In this document: piece after piece, positions 1 through 7,862 of the stretch
How positions within the stretch are numbered: the stretch's first letter is position 1
How the letters are laid out: each line of letters begins with the position of its first letter
Source: Melioribacteraceae bacterium
GTDB lineage: Bacteria > Bacteroidota > Ignavibacteria > Ignavibacteriales > Melioribacteraceae
Assembly: GCA_023230485.1 (NCBI GenBank)
Contig: JALNXG010000068.1
Coordinates: 1-19,393 of the forward strand
DNA length: 19,393 nucleotides
Direction of reading: 5' to 3'
Made by a program: the position numbers and the translations under genes
Notes under the pieces: generated by a model
The model's database searches: none
Told to the model about the DNA's origin: nothing
Seen by the model: the letters and a program-made list of their open reading frames with translations, nothing else

Positions 1-59
1 ATCTCTGTACCTTTTTTTTCTATCGGATCAATATTTGTGATTTTGTTAATCTCTTTCAT
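1..59 (-). CDS. Possible N-terminus of a hypothetical protein, cut by the window edge
   Basis: On the minus strand an ATG at 59-57 opens a frame that stays open to the window edge (19 complete codons, beginning MKEINKITNIDPIEKK). It overlaps the last 14 bases of the histidine kinase gene in another frame, which would fit a translationally coupled downstream gene. The upstream stretch has no convincing Shine-Dalgarno sequence. Too little is visible to name a family, and a chance open frame of this length is quite possible. Confidence 0.35.
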   Translation of the reverse strand, partial: MKEINKITNIDPIEKKGTE

Positions 60-873
60 CTGCCAACTCATCTAAAGAAGAAGGAAGTGAAACGTAAAAA
101 ATAGAACCTGAACCAAGTTCAGTTTCAAACCAAATTTTACCTGAGTTTTTCTTTAGTAATTCTTGACAAAGTAAAAGCCCAAGTCCGCTTCCGGTTTCAT
201 CGTTTGTGCCTGTCATGGAAAAATGCTGATCTAGTCGAAATAATTTTTCTTTATTTTCATTACTTATTCCGACCCCATAGTCTTTTACCCAAACAATAAT
301 AGCACTATCGGTTTTTATAGAACCTGTTTCGATTGCACTGACTTTTGGTGAAAATTTGATCGCATTAGAAATTAAATTTCTAAATATCGTGTTTAACATA
401 TTCTCATCAGAGTAACAATACGAATTTATATCAATATTATTTAAAATGGTAATTTCCTTTATCCTTAAAGCAGTATTGTATAATAGAATAGCACCGTTCA
501 TTTCTTCATATAGATTGCATTTGGTTATATTAAACGGCATCTGATTGATTAATACTCTACTCCATTGAAGCAATTTATCGACTAATGAATAAATACTATC
601 AATAGATGTACGCATATATTTAATGTATTCCTTAATCTCTTCTTTATCTAATTGATCGAGTGATGATAGAAGAAGATCGTTGATTCCTAATAAACCTTGA
701 AAAGGACTTTTAAGATCATGTGCGATAATAGAAATAAATACTTCTTTACTTGTTTTATCGACAATTAATTCCTCAATTTCTTTTTCGAGAAATCCTATTT
801 TCTCTAAAAGAATTTGATTCTCTTTCCCTTTTTTTTCGGACGGATAGTATTTCTCTATTAATTCTGAGTTCAT
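46..873 (-). CDS. Soluble sensor histidine kinase (HisKA-HATPase_c), no sensor domain
   Basis: A two-component kinase of 275 residues. Residues about 17-42 look like a coiled coil. The H-box follows with the phospho-accepting His52 (IIAHDLKSPFQGLLG), then a HATPase_c domain with N-box N166-N170 (RNLISNAIKF), G1 motif DYGVG at 198-202 and G2 motif GSGLGL at 228-233. There is no signal peptide, membrane segment, PAS or GAF domain, so it is cytosolic and must take its signal through a partner or through the coiled-coil end. The ATG at 873 is preferred; a TTG directly upstream would add one residue. No response regulator gene is adjacent on its own strand; the nearest are the CheY genes of the divergent operon, so a link to motility is conjecture. 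The kinase call is firm, the role is unknown. Confidence 0.9.
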   Translation of the reverse strand: MNSELIEKYYPSEKKGKENQILLEKIGFLEKEIEELIVDKTSKEVFISIIAHDLKSPFQGLLGINDLLLSSLDQLDKEEIKEYIKYMRTSIDSIYSLVDKLLQWSRVLINQMPFNITKCNLYEEMNGAILLYNTALRIKEITILNNIDINSYCYSDENMLNTIFRNLISNAIKFSPKVSAIETGSIKTDSAIIVWVKDYGVGISNENKEKLFRLDQHFSMTGTNDETGSGLGLLLCQELLKKNSGKIWFETELGSGSIFYVSLPSSLDELADERD

Positions 874-974
874 CAAATTATCTATTTTTTTATTTTTCTT
901 CTAAGTTTTAGTCCCGTCATATTATCGTTACTTCAAAAAAAAACTTTAATCTTTTTTAGAAAAACTAAATAAAA

Positions 975-992
975 TCGATAAACCTTCGATAA
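975..992. repeat. Two TCGATAA heptamers one helical turn apart
   Basis: TCGATAA occurs at 975-981 and again at 986-992, a start-to-start distance of 11 bases, so both copies face the same side of the helix. The location in a divergent promoter region would suit a regulator site. In AT-rich DNA two heptamers this close can arise by chance, so function is only a possibility. Confidence 0.25.
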
Positions 993-1081
993 TATTCGTG
1001 ATGATTAATTCGCAGTTGGCTAATATTAAGCATTTATGCCATTGAGTTGCTAGAAAACAGGTAAAAAAGGGCAAAAATATT

Positions 1082-1107
1082 AGGCACGTTAATTGAAAAT
1101 AAATTTG
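1082..1107 (+). promoter_or_regulatory. Putative promoter of the chemotaxis operon (sigma-54-like, with an overlapping TAnnTTTG box)
   Basis: AGGCACG at 1082-1088, four bases, then TTGA at 1093-1096 matches the sigma-54 consensus (TGGCACG-N4-TTGCA) with correct GG-to-GC spacing. The C of the -12 GC is replaced by A, and the first T by A. Position 14 of the element (G1095) lies 33 bases before the start codon at 1128. An alternative reading is the Bacteroidota-type -7 box TAnnTTTG, matched exactly by TAAATTTG at 1100-1107, but no TTTG-type -33 box was seen at the right distance. The start point cannot be decided from sequence alone. Confidence 0.35.
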
Positions 1108-1127
1108 AAACAAGAATATGAGAGAAA

Positions 1128-2528
1128 ATGCTTCCGGAAAATATTAAAAACCAAAATTTCGACTTAAAAGAGATCGGTTCTATCTCGGTCGATGATAAGC
1201 TCTATTTTTTAGATGAAATGATGTTAATCGATAATGTCGATGAATATTGCAATTTTATTTGTGCATTAATCGAAGATGAAGATAAGGGTGTTAGAAATGC
1301 ATCTGCAATGGTCATTACTTCTAAGAAGCCTGTGGATGCTCCTTTAAAATTAGCTCATCTTATATCCTCTAACAAAATTCAATTAAGAAATTTAGTTGGT
1401 GAACTACTTTTAAAAGTCGGTGAAGAGGTAATTGATCCGCTGACCGAATATAGTATAGGCAAAAACGATGATGACCAAAAGTTTATTATTGATATATTCG
1501 GAATGATCGGAAGCGAAAATGCAGTTAGTCATATCCTTTCGGTATTAAGCTCAAACGAAAATGATAATGTTATTCTAGCTTGTATTGAAGCACTTGGTAA
1601 TATCAGATATGAGGATTCGGTTGATATTTTGCTTCTTCTTTATGGTCGTAATGAACTCTATGTCCCTTCGGTAGTAGAAGCACTTGGAAAAATCGGATCA
1701 CAGAAAGCACTACATTTTCTAATAGAAAAATTTCCACAAGAAGAAGACCTTATTAAATATTCTATTCTCGAAAGTCTCGGTTCAATTGGTGATGTAGAAA
1801 CATTTTTCTTCTTATTAGAAAAAGTTGCCGAAATACATGGTCCGCTTGTATGGCCTCTTATTACATCGCTATTTATGCTTAAAGAGAAGTTTGATCTTGA
1901 TATTCCATTTGATGATAGAATGAAAAATTTACTTATGTACACTCTTCAAGAAGGTAATCCTGAGCATAAAAAAATTGCCCTCTCCCTAATAAATGTATTT
2001 AATGATAAAGATATATTGATGACTTCGCTTAAATTCCTCGGTGAAGATTATGAATTGGATGAAATTATAAAATCAAAAATGTACCGCAATACACAATATC
2101 TTTTTGAGGAGTTCCCCAGAATAGTAAGTCATAAACCTGAAAATCTGTTACATATCTTAAATCTCTTCTTAAGTGTTACAGAATACACAATTAATGAATT
2201 GCCGGAACAGAATCTGCAGTCAGTTCAAAAAAGAAATATTGTATATGCAGTAAGCGACTGCCTAAATTATCATGATGAAGAAGTTAGAAGAGCAGCAATG
2301 GAATTGATATTTTTATTAGATACAGAAAGTGCACTTCTATTTATTGATTCAATGGTTATTGATGAAAATTTATGGAATCGTTTAAGATTATTAGAAATAT
2401 TGGATAATATTTTTTCCCCCGATGTAACTGAAATAATAGAAAAATTTTCGAGTGACTCGGAAGAGATGGTAAGAGAAAGAGCATCAGAAATATTAAGTTC
2501 TAAATCAAAAAATCACATTAATCCATAA
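1128..2528 (+). CDS. HEAT-repeat protein, first gene of the chemotaxis operon
   Basis: A 466-residue, acidic, all-helical protein without signal peptide or membrane segment. HEAT-like helical pairs can be followed from about residue 50 to 235, each with the form hydrophobic-EALGxIG (ACIEALGNIR at 151-160, VVEALGKIG at 182-190, ILESLGSIGD at 213-222), and again near the C-terminus (DEEVRRAAMELIFLL and EEMVRERASEIL). Such solenoids usually act as protein-docking scaffolds, and no catalytic motif is visible. It sits 13 bases before cheR, so it is likely co-expressed with the chemotaxis proteins and may bind one of them; the partner is unknown. Start is the ATG at 1128 with only a purine-rich GAGAGAAA stretch before it. 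Family call good, function inferred from context only. Confidence 0.85.
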   Translation: MLPENIKNQNFDLKEIGSISVDDKLYFLDEMMLIDNVDEYCNFICALIEDEDKGVRNASAMVITSKKPVDAPLKLAHLISSNKIQLRNLVGELLLKVGEEVIDPLTEYSIGKNDDDQKFIIDIFGMIGSENAVSHILSVLSSNENDNVILACIEALGNIRYEDSVDILLLLYGRNELYVPSVVEALGKIGSQKALHFLIEKFPQEEDLIKYSILESLGSIGDVETFFFLLEKVAEIHGPLVWPLITSLFMLKEKFDLDIPFDDRMKNLLMYTLQEGNPEHKKIALSLINVFNDKDILMTSLKFLGEDYELDEIIKSKMYRNTQYLFEEFPRIVSHKPENLLHILNLFLSVTEYTINELPEQNLQSVQKRNIVYAVSDCLNYHDEEVRRAAMELIFLLDTESALLFIDSMVIDENLWNRLRLLEILDNIFSPDVTEIIEKFSSDSEEMVRERASEILSSKSKNHINP

Positions 2529-2541
2529 TCAAAAAAAGAAT

Positions 2542-3444
2542 ATGAGCCAATTATCAGATTTTAAATTGCCTGACCTAAGCCAAACATTAACGAATAGTGC
2601 GCAGAAGCAACTTTATATGTCGCTTTCTCTTTTTCAAGATATCCGTAAATATATTTATACTAATACAGGTATTTATTTCCAAGATAATAAAAAATATTTA
2701 TTGGAAAGCCGGCTTCAGCGTAGAATTAATTATTTAGGTCTCAGAACGTATGAAGAATATTTCGCTCTTCTTAAAAGTGCAGGAAATCTAATGAGTGAAG
2801 AAAAAAAATATTTCTATGAGGCAATTACAATTAATGAAACTTTCTTCTTTAGAAATCAGCCACAATTAGACGCAATGGTTCAATCCATCTTTCCCGAAAT
2901 AATTGCAAAGAAAGCCGGAAAAAGCAATAAAATTAGAGTATGGAGTGCCGCTAGTTCATCTGGTGAGGAAGCTTATTCGATCGCTATGGTGTTTCAAGAT
3001 CTTATTAAACCAAAATATCCTCAGATTGAACTTGAAGTTGTTGGTACAGATATTAGCACATCGATAGTAGCTACTGCTAATCAAGCACTATATAAAGAAT
3101 ATTCCATTAGGAACTGCCCTCCATACTATCTAAAAAAATATTTTATAACGGGTGGCGGTACTTTTCAAGTTGTACCCGAAATAAAGAAGATGGCTTCATT
3201 CAAGTTAATGAATCTTTATGATGATTTTATGATGAAAACTATGCTCAATTTCGATATTATAGTTTGTGCAAATGTACTAATTTATTTTGATCAAGCATCT
3301 AAAATAAAAGTAATCTCACATCTATATAATTCACTGAATAGAAATGGGTATTTGTTTATCGGTTATTCCGAAACATTACAAGGAATTTCAAAAGCATTTA
3401 ATGTAGTAAGTTTTCCTAAAACAGTTGGATATAAAAAGGAGTAG
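2542..3444 (+). CDS. cheR: Chemotaxis protein methyltransferase CheR
   Basis: Transfers methyl groups from S-adenosylmethionine to glutamates of chemoreceptors, the adaptation step opposite to CheB. The 300 residues hold the N-terminal helical CheR domain, including the basic helix ESRLQRRINYLGL at 55-67, followed by the catalytic domain: INETFFFRN at 97-105, the SAM-binding loop SAASSSGEEAYS at 135-146, VVGTDIS at 166-172, CANVLIYFD at 242-250 and GYSETL at 274-279. The usual Arg of the CRNVLIYF signature is Ala here; the Asn and Tyr are kept. There is no C-terminal NWETF-binding or TPR extension. It follows the HEAT gene by 13 bases, and its last codons (AAG GAG TAG) supply the ribosome binding site of the next gene. 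Confidence 0.95.
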   Translation: MSQLSDFKLPDLSQTLTNSAQKQLYMSLSLFQDIRKYIYTNTGIYFQDNKKYLLESRLQRRINYLGLRTYEEYFALLKSAGNLMSEEKKYFYEAITINETFFFRNQPQLDAMVQSIFPEIIAKKAGKSNKIRVWSAASSSGEEAYSIAMVFQDLIKPKYPQIELEVVGTDISTSIVATANQALYKEYSIRNCPPYYLKKYFITGGGTFQVVPEIKKMASFKLMNLYDDFMMKTMLNFDIIVCANVLIYFDQASKIKVISHLYNSLNRNGYLFIGYSETLQGISKAFNVVSFPKTVGYKKE

Positions 3445-3450
3445 TATTTA

Positions 3451-3816
3451 ATGAAACGTGTAATTTTAGTGGCAGATGATTCTCCTACAATAAGGAAATT
3501 TGTTTCTGTCGCTTTGACAGTTAAAGGATATGACATCATTTCCTGCTCTGACGGTATGGAAGCATTAGAAAAACTGCCTAATAATAAGATTGATTTATTG
3601 ATAACAGACTTAAATATGCCGAATGTCGATGGGTTTGAATTAATAAATATCGTTAGAAATAATTCTGATCTTAAGGAGCTGCCGATAATCGTACTTTCAT
3701 CTTTAGGAAGCAATGACGATATTCAACGAGGATTAGAATGCGGAGCTAACTCTTATCTGATAAAACCATTTGATCCGAAAAGAGTATTGTATGAAGTATC
3801 TAAATATTTGAATTAA
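3451..3816 (+). CDS. Single-domain CheY-like response regulator (first copy)
   Basis: A lone receiver domain of 121 residues with no output domain. The acid pair D9-D10, phospho-acceptor D53 in LLITDLNMP, switch residue S83 (VLSSLG) and K105 in YLIKPFD are all present, so it should be phosphorylated, probably by CheA. GGAG overlapping the cheR stop is 6-9 bases before the ATG. It lacks the Trp next to the phospho-Asp that marks the second copy. It may be a phosphate sink, a receiver for another output, or an adaptation regulator. The CheY-type family is certain, the exact role is not. Confidence 0.9.
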   Translation: MKRVILVADDSPTIRKFVSVALTVKGYDIISCSDGMEALEKLPNNKIDLLITDLNMPNVDGFELINIVRNNSDLKELPIIVLSSLGSNDDIQRGLECGANSYLIKPFDPKRVLYEVSKYLN

Positions 3817-3830
3817 AGGGAAACAAAAAA

Positions 3831-4211
3831 ATGACACAAAAAAAATTTTTAGTGGTTGATGATTCCACTACAATGCGCAGAATTGTTGCAAATTCTCTTA
3901 AAGCTATCGGTTATACTGATTTTGTGGAAGCCGGTGATGGGAGAGAGGCTATTTCCAAACTTGATGCTGATTCAACCATTAATTTTATTATTACTGATTG
4001 GAATATGCCGGAAGTTTCCGGTTTAGAATTAGTTCGTTCTATACGTTCTAATGATAAGTATGGTAAACTTCCCATTTTAATGGTAACTACAAGAGGACTT
4101 AAAGAAGATATACTTGAGGCATTACAGGCAAAGGTAAATAACTATGTGGTTAAGCCGTTTACACCTCAAATCTTACGCGAAAAAATCGATCAAATTTTAG
4201 CAAGTATTTAA
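3831..4211 (+). CDS. cheY: Chemotaxis response regulator CheY (motor-type)
   Basis: A 126-residue receiver protein that, when phosphorylated by CheA, binds the flagellar switch (FliM) and changes rotation. Acid pair D10-D11, phospho-acceptor D56 in ITDWNMP, T86/T87 in MVTTRG and K108 in NNYVVKPFT are all in place. The TDWNMP and YVVKPFT stretches closely match the SDWNMP and YVVKPFT of enterobacterial CheY, which makes this the better candidate for the motor signal of the two receivers here. It starts 14 bases after the first receiver gene with a GGGAAAC purine stretch upstream. The CheZ-type phosphatase gene follows directly. Confidence 0.92.
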   Translation: MTQKKFLVVDDSTTMRRIVANSLKAIGYTDFVEAGDGREAISKLDADSTINFIITDWNMPEVSGLELVRSIRSNDKYGKLPILMVTTRGLKEDILEALQAKVNNYVVKPFTPQILREKIDQILASI

Positions 4212-4213
4212 TT

Positions 4214-4218
4214 GGGAG
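4214..4218 (+). promoter_or_regulatory. Ribosome binding site that decides the cheZ-like start
   Basis: GGGAG lies five bases before the ATG at 4224. A TTG at 4212, directly after the cheY stop, is in the same frame and would add four residues, but it would swallow this site. The ATG is therefore the preferred start. Confidence 0.6.
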
Positions 4219-4223
4219 CACTA

Positions 4224-4913
4224 ATGGATTCTAAAAATAGTATGGAAAATGTTTTTTCTAAATTGGGCGACTTAAAACAGTTCTTCGTTTTTGGTCAGAA
4301 AATTGTACCTGTAATTCAGAAAATTATAGATTTTATGAGTGACATTGTTCCGCTTTTAGAAAATGTAAATAATTCTATTCAAGACAGCACCAGTAAGATA
4401 CCTAAAGCTTCAAATCAAATAAATAGTGTTACAAGTGCTAATGAAATTGCTACGAGTGAAATTCTCGATATTATTGATGATATGTTTGTTGATCTTTCCA
4501 CTATTAAAAACGGTTTGGCAGAATTAAAAACTGATCAAAATAGCGAGAAAATAAAAGCCTTAAATGAAGTTGTGGAGAAAATAGAAATGGATTCTTCCCG
4601 AATTACTATTTCTCTTCAAGTTCAGGATATAACTTCGCAGCAGCTTGCTTCTGTTAATCATCTTATTGATTCTGTGCAAGATAAATTATCATCATTACTC
4701 AGTGATTTAGGTAAACAACAAGACAAACCTATACCGAAATTTGATCCTAATTCTATTACAGGACAGGATAGTGATTATGCTTTAAGTAATGGTACGTTTA
4801 ATGAAAATGCTCGTTATGATAGATCAACTGAAAAACAAGATTTGGTCGATACACTTGTTTTAGAAAACACAAAAACGTCTCAAGAAGAAATCGACAAACT
4901 TTTTGCTAAATAA
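4224..4913 (+). CDS. cheZ: CheZ-type CheY-P phosphatase
   Basis: Predicted to speed up dephosphorylation of CheY-P. The 229 residues form a mainly helical protein. Residues about 60-95 (IPKASNQINSVTSANEIATS) match the first part of the long CheZ hairpin. QVQDITSQQL carries the Asp and Gln of the CheZ active-site pattern QDxTxQ (D135 and Q139), the Gln being the residue that orients water on CheY-P. A loose linker follows, then a C-terminal tail SQEEIDKLFAK like the CheY-docking tail of CheZ (and like the SQxEIDxLL peptide of FliM). The gene directly follows cheY and precedes cheA. CheZ is best known from proteobacteria, so remote homology is the main doubt. Confidence 0.82.
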   Translation: MDSKNSMENVFSKLGDLKQFFVFGQKIVPVIQKIIDFMSDIVPLLENVNNSIQDSTSKIPKASNQINSVTSANEIATSEILDIIDDMFVDLSTIKNGLAELKTDQNSEKIKALNEVVEKIEMDSSRITISLQVQDITSQQLASVNHLIDSVQDKLSSLLSDLGKQQDKPIPKFDPNSITGQDSDYALSNGTFNENARYDRSTEKQDLVDTLVLENTKTSQEEIDKLFAK

Positions 4914-4924
4914 CGGATAAGATT

Positions 4925-6802
4925 ATGCAAAACCCGATGTTAATTGATCCTGAAATGAAGGAGATTGTAGAAAGCTTTCTTCTTGAAACTAAAGAAATTC
5001 TCGAAAAATTAGATGTTGACTTGATTGAATTAGAAAGACAGCCGGAAGACCCTGATTTGCTTAATCAGATTTTCAGATCTTTCCACACAATCAAAGGAAC
5101 CTCAGGATTTCTTGGATTGGAAAAACTTCCGCAGGTTACTCATAAATGTGAAGACATTCTCAATAAATTAAGAAAGGGAGAAGCTAAATTAGATACTGCT
5201 TTAATGGATGCTATTATTTATGGCTATGATTCCATAAAAGCATTATTAGATAAAATTGAAAACGATCAGAATGAAGACCTCGATGTAACCGAAGTATCAG
5301 AAATGCTTCTAGGTGTAATTGCAAAAATGAATAATGGTGTTAAAATCGACGAAGATGAACCACTGCCTGATATAAAAGATTTTCAGAATATGTTAGCTTC
5401 CGAACCAATAATAGATGTTGATGAGGAATCTATCGTGCAGGAAGAGATATCTTTCGAGACTTCTATAACTTCTATTGAATATGAAGAGAATGAAATTGAA
5501 GTTATAAAACAACCGGAGCAAAAACTTCCGGAAGTAATGAATCGTGAAATTAAAGAACATCATCATGAAGTCGCGGCTAAGGCTGTCGAAACTAAGAAAG
5601 CTGATAATTCAATTAGAGTGGACGTTGATCGTTTGGATGCACTCCTAAATATAGCATCCGAAATTGTACTCGGACGTAACCGCCTTGCTCAGGTTAATTC
5701 TCTTTTTTCACTAGAATATGAGGGAACTAATTATGCCAAGAATCTTGCTGACGCGACAAAGCAAATCGATTTAATGACTACAGAATTACAATTAGTGGTA
5801 ATGAAACTTCGAATGATTAAAATCGGAAAAATATTTAATCGATTTCCTCGAGTTATAAGAGATTTATGTAAAGAATTAAATAAAGAAGCTGAACTAAATA
5901 TTTTTGGTGAAGATACTGAAGTAGATAAAAACCTTATTGAAGAAATAAATGATCCTTTGGTTCACTTAATCCGTAATTCTGTCGATCATGGTATCGAATT
6001 GCCTGATTTAAGAGAAAAAAATGGTAAGCCGAGAAAAGGTACTGTCGTTCTTTCTGCCGAGCATGAAGGAAATAATATTGTTATTAGAATTAAGGATGAT
6101 GGCAAAGGAATTGATCCCGAAAAGATTAAGGAAAAGGCAATCGAAAAAGGTTTTCTTTCAAGAGAAAAATCAAAAGAATTAACAAAGCAGGAAATATATA
6201 ATTTAATTTTCCATCCCGGATTCTCTACCGCAGAAGTTGTTACAAATGTATCGGGTAGAGGTGTAGGAATGGATGTTGTTAAAACTAATGTTGCTAGGTT
6301 ACGCGGCTCTATTACAGTAGAATCAGAAATCGGTGTAGGTTCTACTATTGTTCTGAAACTTCCACTTACTCTTGCTATTATTTCCGGAATGATAGTTAAA
6401 GCTGTCGGGCAAACTATGGTTGTTCCTTTGCATTCGGTGATTGAGGTTATTCGAGTAAATAAAGAACAGATTGAAACTATTAGAGGAAATGAAGTTGTAA
6501 ACCTACGCGATACAGTTCTTCCAATTATTGATTTGAAAAACTTACTTGATGGTGTAATTACAGGTGAGAGAAACGAAAACGAATGGCAGTATATTGTAGA
6601 ACTTGGTATTGGTGAAAAGAGATTCGGTATTAAAGTAGATGAATTAGTTGGGCAGCAGGAGGTAGTTATAAAATCTCTCGGCGATTATCTTGGCAAAATT
6701 GATGGTATTGCCGGTTCTACTATCATGGGAGATGGAACAGTAGTAATTATTCTTGATATTAATGAACTTTTAAATAAATTGGAACATAGTCTTGTTGAAT
6801 AA
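4925..6802 (+). CDS. cheA: Chemotaxis histidine kinase CheA, apparently without P2
   Basis: Receptor-coupled kinase that phosphorylates CheY and CheB. In its 625 residues: P1/HPt domain at about 8-112 with phospho-His54 (FHTIKGTSGF); an acidic low-complexity linker at about 135-225, including EHHHEVAAK, where P2 normally sits; P3 dimerisation helices at about 228-305 (VDRLDALLNIASEIVLGRNRL region); P4 ATPase with N-box HLIRNSVDHG at 347-356, DDGKGI at 391-396, PGFSTA at 431-436 and GRGVGMD at 444-450; and P5 CheW-like domain at about 487-620. All catalytic motifs are intact. No compact P2 fold is recognisable in the linker. It is preceded by an 11-base gap and overlaps cheB. Confidence 0.96.
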   Translation: MQNPMLIDPEMKEIVESFLLETKEILEKLDVDLIELERQPEDPDLLNQIFRSFHTIKGTSGFLGLEKLPQVTHKCEDILNKLRKGEAKLDTALMDAIIYGYDSIKALLDKIENDQNEDLDVTEVSEMLLGVIAKMNNGVKIDEDEPLPDIKDFQNMLASEPIIDVDEESIVQEEISFETSITSIEYEENEIEVIKQPEQKLPEVMNREIKEHHHEVAAKAVETKKADNSIRVDVDRLDALLNIASEIVLGRNRLAQVNSLFSLEYEGTNYAKNLADATKQIDLMTTELQLVVMKLRMIKIGKIFNRFPRVIRDLCKELNKEAELNIFGEDTEVDKNLIEEINDPLVHLIRNSVDHGIELPDLREKNGKPRKGTVVLSAEHEGNNIVIRIKDDGKGIDPEKIKEKAIEKGFLSREKSKELTKQEIYNLIFHPGFSTAEVVTNVSGRGVGMDVVKTNVARLRGSITVESEIGVGSTIVLKLPLTLAIISGMIVKAVGQTMVVPLHSVIEVIRVNKEQIETIRGNEVVNLRDTVLPIIDLKNLLDGVITGERNENEWQYIVELGIGEKRFGIKVDELVGQQEVVIKSLGDYLGKIDGIAGSTIMGDGTVVIILDINELLNKLEHSLVE

Positions 6803-7862
6803 AATTTCAGTTGTCATTGTTGATGATTCTGCTTTTATGCGGAAATCGCTCTCTATCATGCTTGAAAGCGATCCCGATATTAATGTTGTTGGCACTGCCC
6901 GCAATGGTCTTGATGGTTTTGAAATGGTAAAAAAATTAAGACCTGATATTGTTACTCTTGATATAGAAATGCCAATTATGGATGGACTTACTGCATTAAA
7001 GAAAATTATGGCAGAATGTCCTACTTCTGTATTAATGGTGAGTTCTCTTACTACTGAAGGTGCTGATTCCACTCTTAAAGCATTAGAACTTGGTGCTGTC
7101 GATTTTATTCCGAAGGAGCTTTCATTTGTAAATATCAATATAACCAAGATTAAAGAAGATTTAATTCTGAAAGTAAAAGAGATTGTTAAACAGAAACAGC
7201 TAAATGATAGATTAAAAAGACTTCATTCACTTTCACGACCTACATCCACCAATATTCCAGCAAAGGCAATGGTAGATATTCCTCGAATTGGATATAAAGC
7301 TGTTGCTCTGGGTATATCCACCGGTGGTCCATTATCACTTCAAAAGATTTTACCTTTACTTTCGGAAAGAATTAGAATACCGATTTTTATTGTTCAGCAC
7401 ATGCCACCTCGTTTTACAAAATCTCTTGCTGAAAGATTAAATGGAATGTGTCCTCTATCAGTTAAAGAAGCAGAGCATGGCGAAAAAGTAGAAAATGGTT
7501 TTATTTATATCGCTCCGGGCGGATTCCACATGTCTGTAAAAAAAATGGGCATGGCTAATTCTATTATTGAGATTTCTGAAGAACCTTCTTATACGCTTCA
7601 TCGACCTGCGGTTGACGTTATGATGAATTCCGTTATTGAAATTTATGGAAAGCAGACTCTCGGAGTTATTATGACCGGTATGGGAAAAGATGGTTATGAG
7701 GCGATTAAAAAATTAAAAGAGATTGGTGGTTATGCTATTGCACAAGAGGAAAGAAGTTGTGTAGTTTACGGTATGCCTAAAGCGATTGTTGATGCTGGAC
7801 TAGCCGATTCAATTCTCCCTTTAGAAAAGATTCCTGAAATGATTAATAAGGTAGTTGCGTAA
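6792..7862 (+). CDS. cheB: Protein-glutamate methylesterase/deamidase CheB
   Basis: Removes methyl groups from (and deamidates) chemoreceptors when phosphorylated by CheA. Receiver domain at residues 1-125: D11-D12, phospho-acceptor D57 in TLDIEMP and K108. The methylesterase domain at about 165-356 carries the catalytic triad S176 (GISTGGP), H203 (QHMPP) and D300 (MGKDG). There is no ATG early enough to keep the receiver complete: the frame opens with TTG at 6792 or TTG at 6795, inside the end of cheA, so an 8-11-base overlap and a TTG start are required. GGA at 6781-6783 could serve as ribosome binding site. Start uncertain by one codon, function firm. Confidence 0.95.
   Translation: MLNKISVVIVDDSAFMRKSLSIMLESDPDINVVGTARNGLDGFEMVKKLRPDIVTLDIEMPIMDGLTALKKIMAECPTSVLMVSSLTTEGADSTLKALELGAVDFIPKELSFVNINITKIKEDLILKVKEIVKQKQLNDRLKRLHSLSRPTSTNIPAKAMVDIPRIGYKAVALGISTGGPLSLQKILPLLSERIRIPIFIVQHMPPRFTKSLAERLNGMCPLSVKEAEHGEKVENGFIYIAPGGFHMSVKKMGMANSIIEISEEPSYTLHRPAVDVMMNSVIEIYGKQTLGVIMTGMGKDGYEAIKKLKEIGGYAIAQEERSCVVYGMPKAIVDAGLADSILPLEKIPEMINKVVA

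Larger units (their letters stand above)
877..1127. other. Divergent intergenic region between kinase gene and chemotaxis operon
   Basis: These 251 bases separate two divergently transcribed genes and must hold promoters for both. On the plus strand, promoter-like elements lie at 1082-1107 (separate entry). A heptamer repeat is at 975-992. On the minus strand a GATAAT-like hexamer near 920-930 could be a -10 box, but no matching -35 was clear. No RNA gene, terminator hairpin or further open frame was recognised. Confidence 0.6.

Noticed and set aside
1017..1032. Another GG/GC pair with sigma-54 spacing (TGGCTA...AAGCA) before the HEAT gene
   Set aside because: It lacks the TT of the -12 part and the CAC of the -24 part, and lies about 100 bases before the start codon. 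The element at 1082-1096 is better.
1658..1942. Open frame on the minus strand opposite the HEAT gene
   Set aside because: No start signal or domain, and it lies fully within a clear HEAT-repeat coding region.
7205..7290. Low-similarity stretch in cheB considered as a frameshift
   Set aside because: It is the normal linker between receiver and methylesterase domains; the frame is continuous and both domains are complete.
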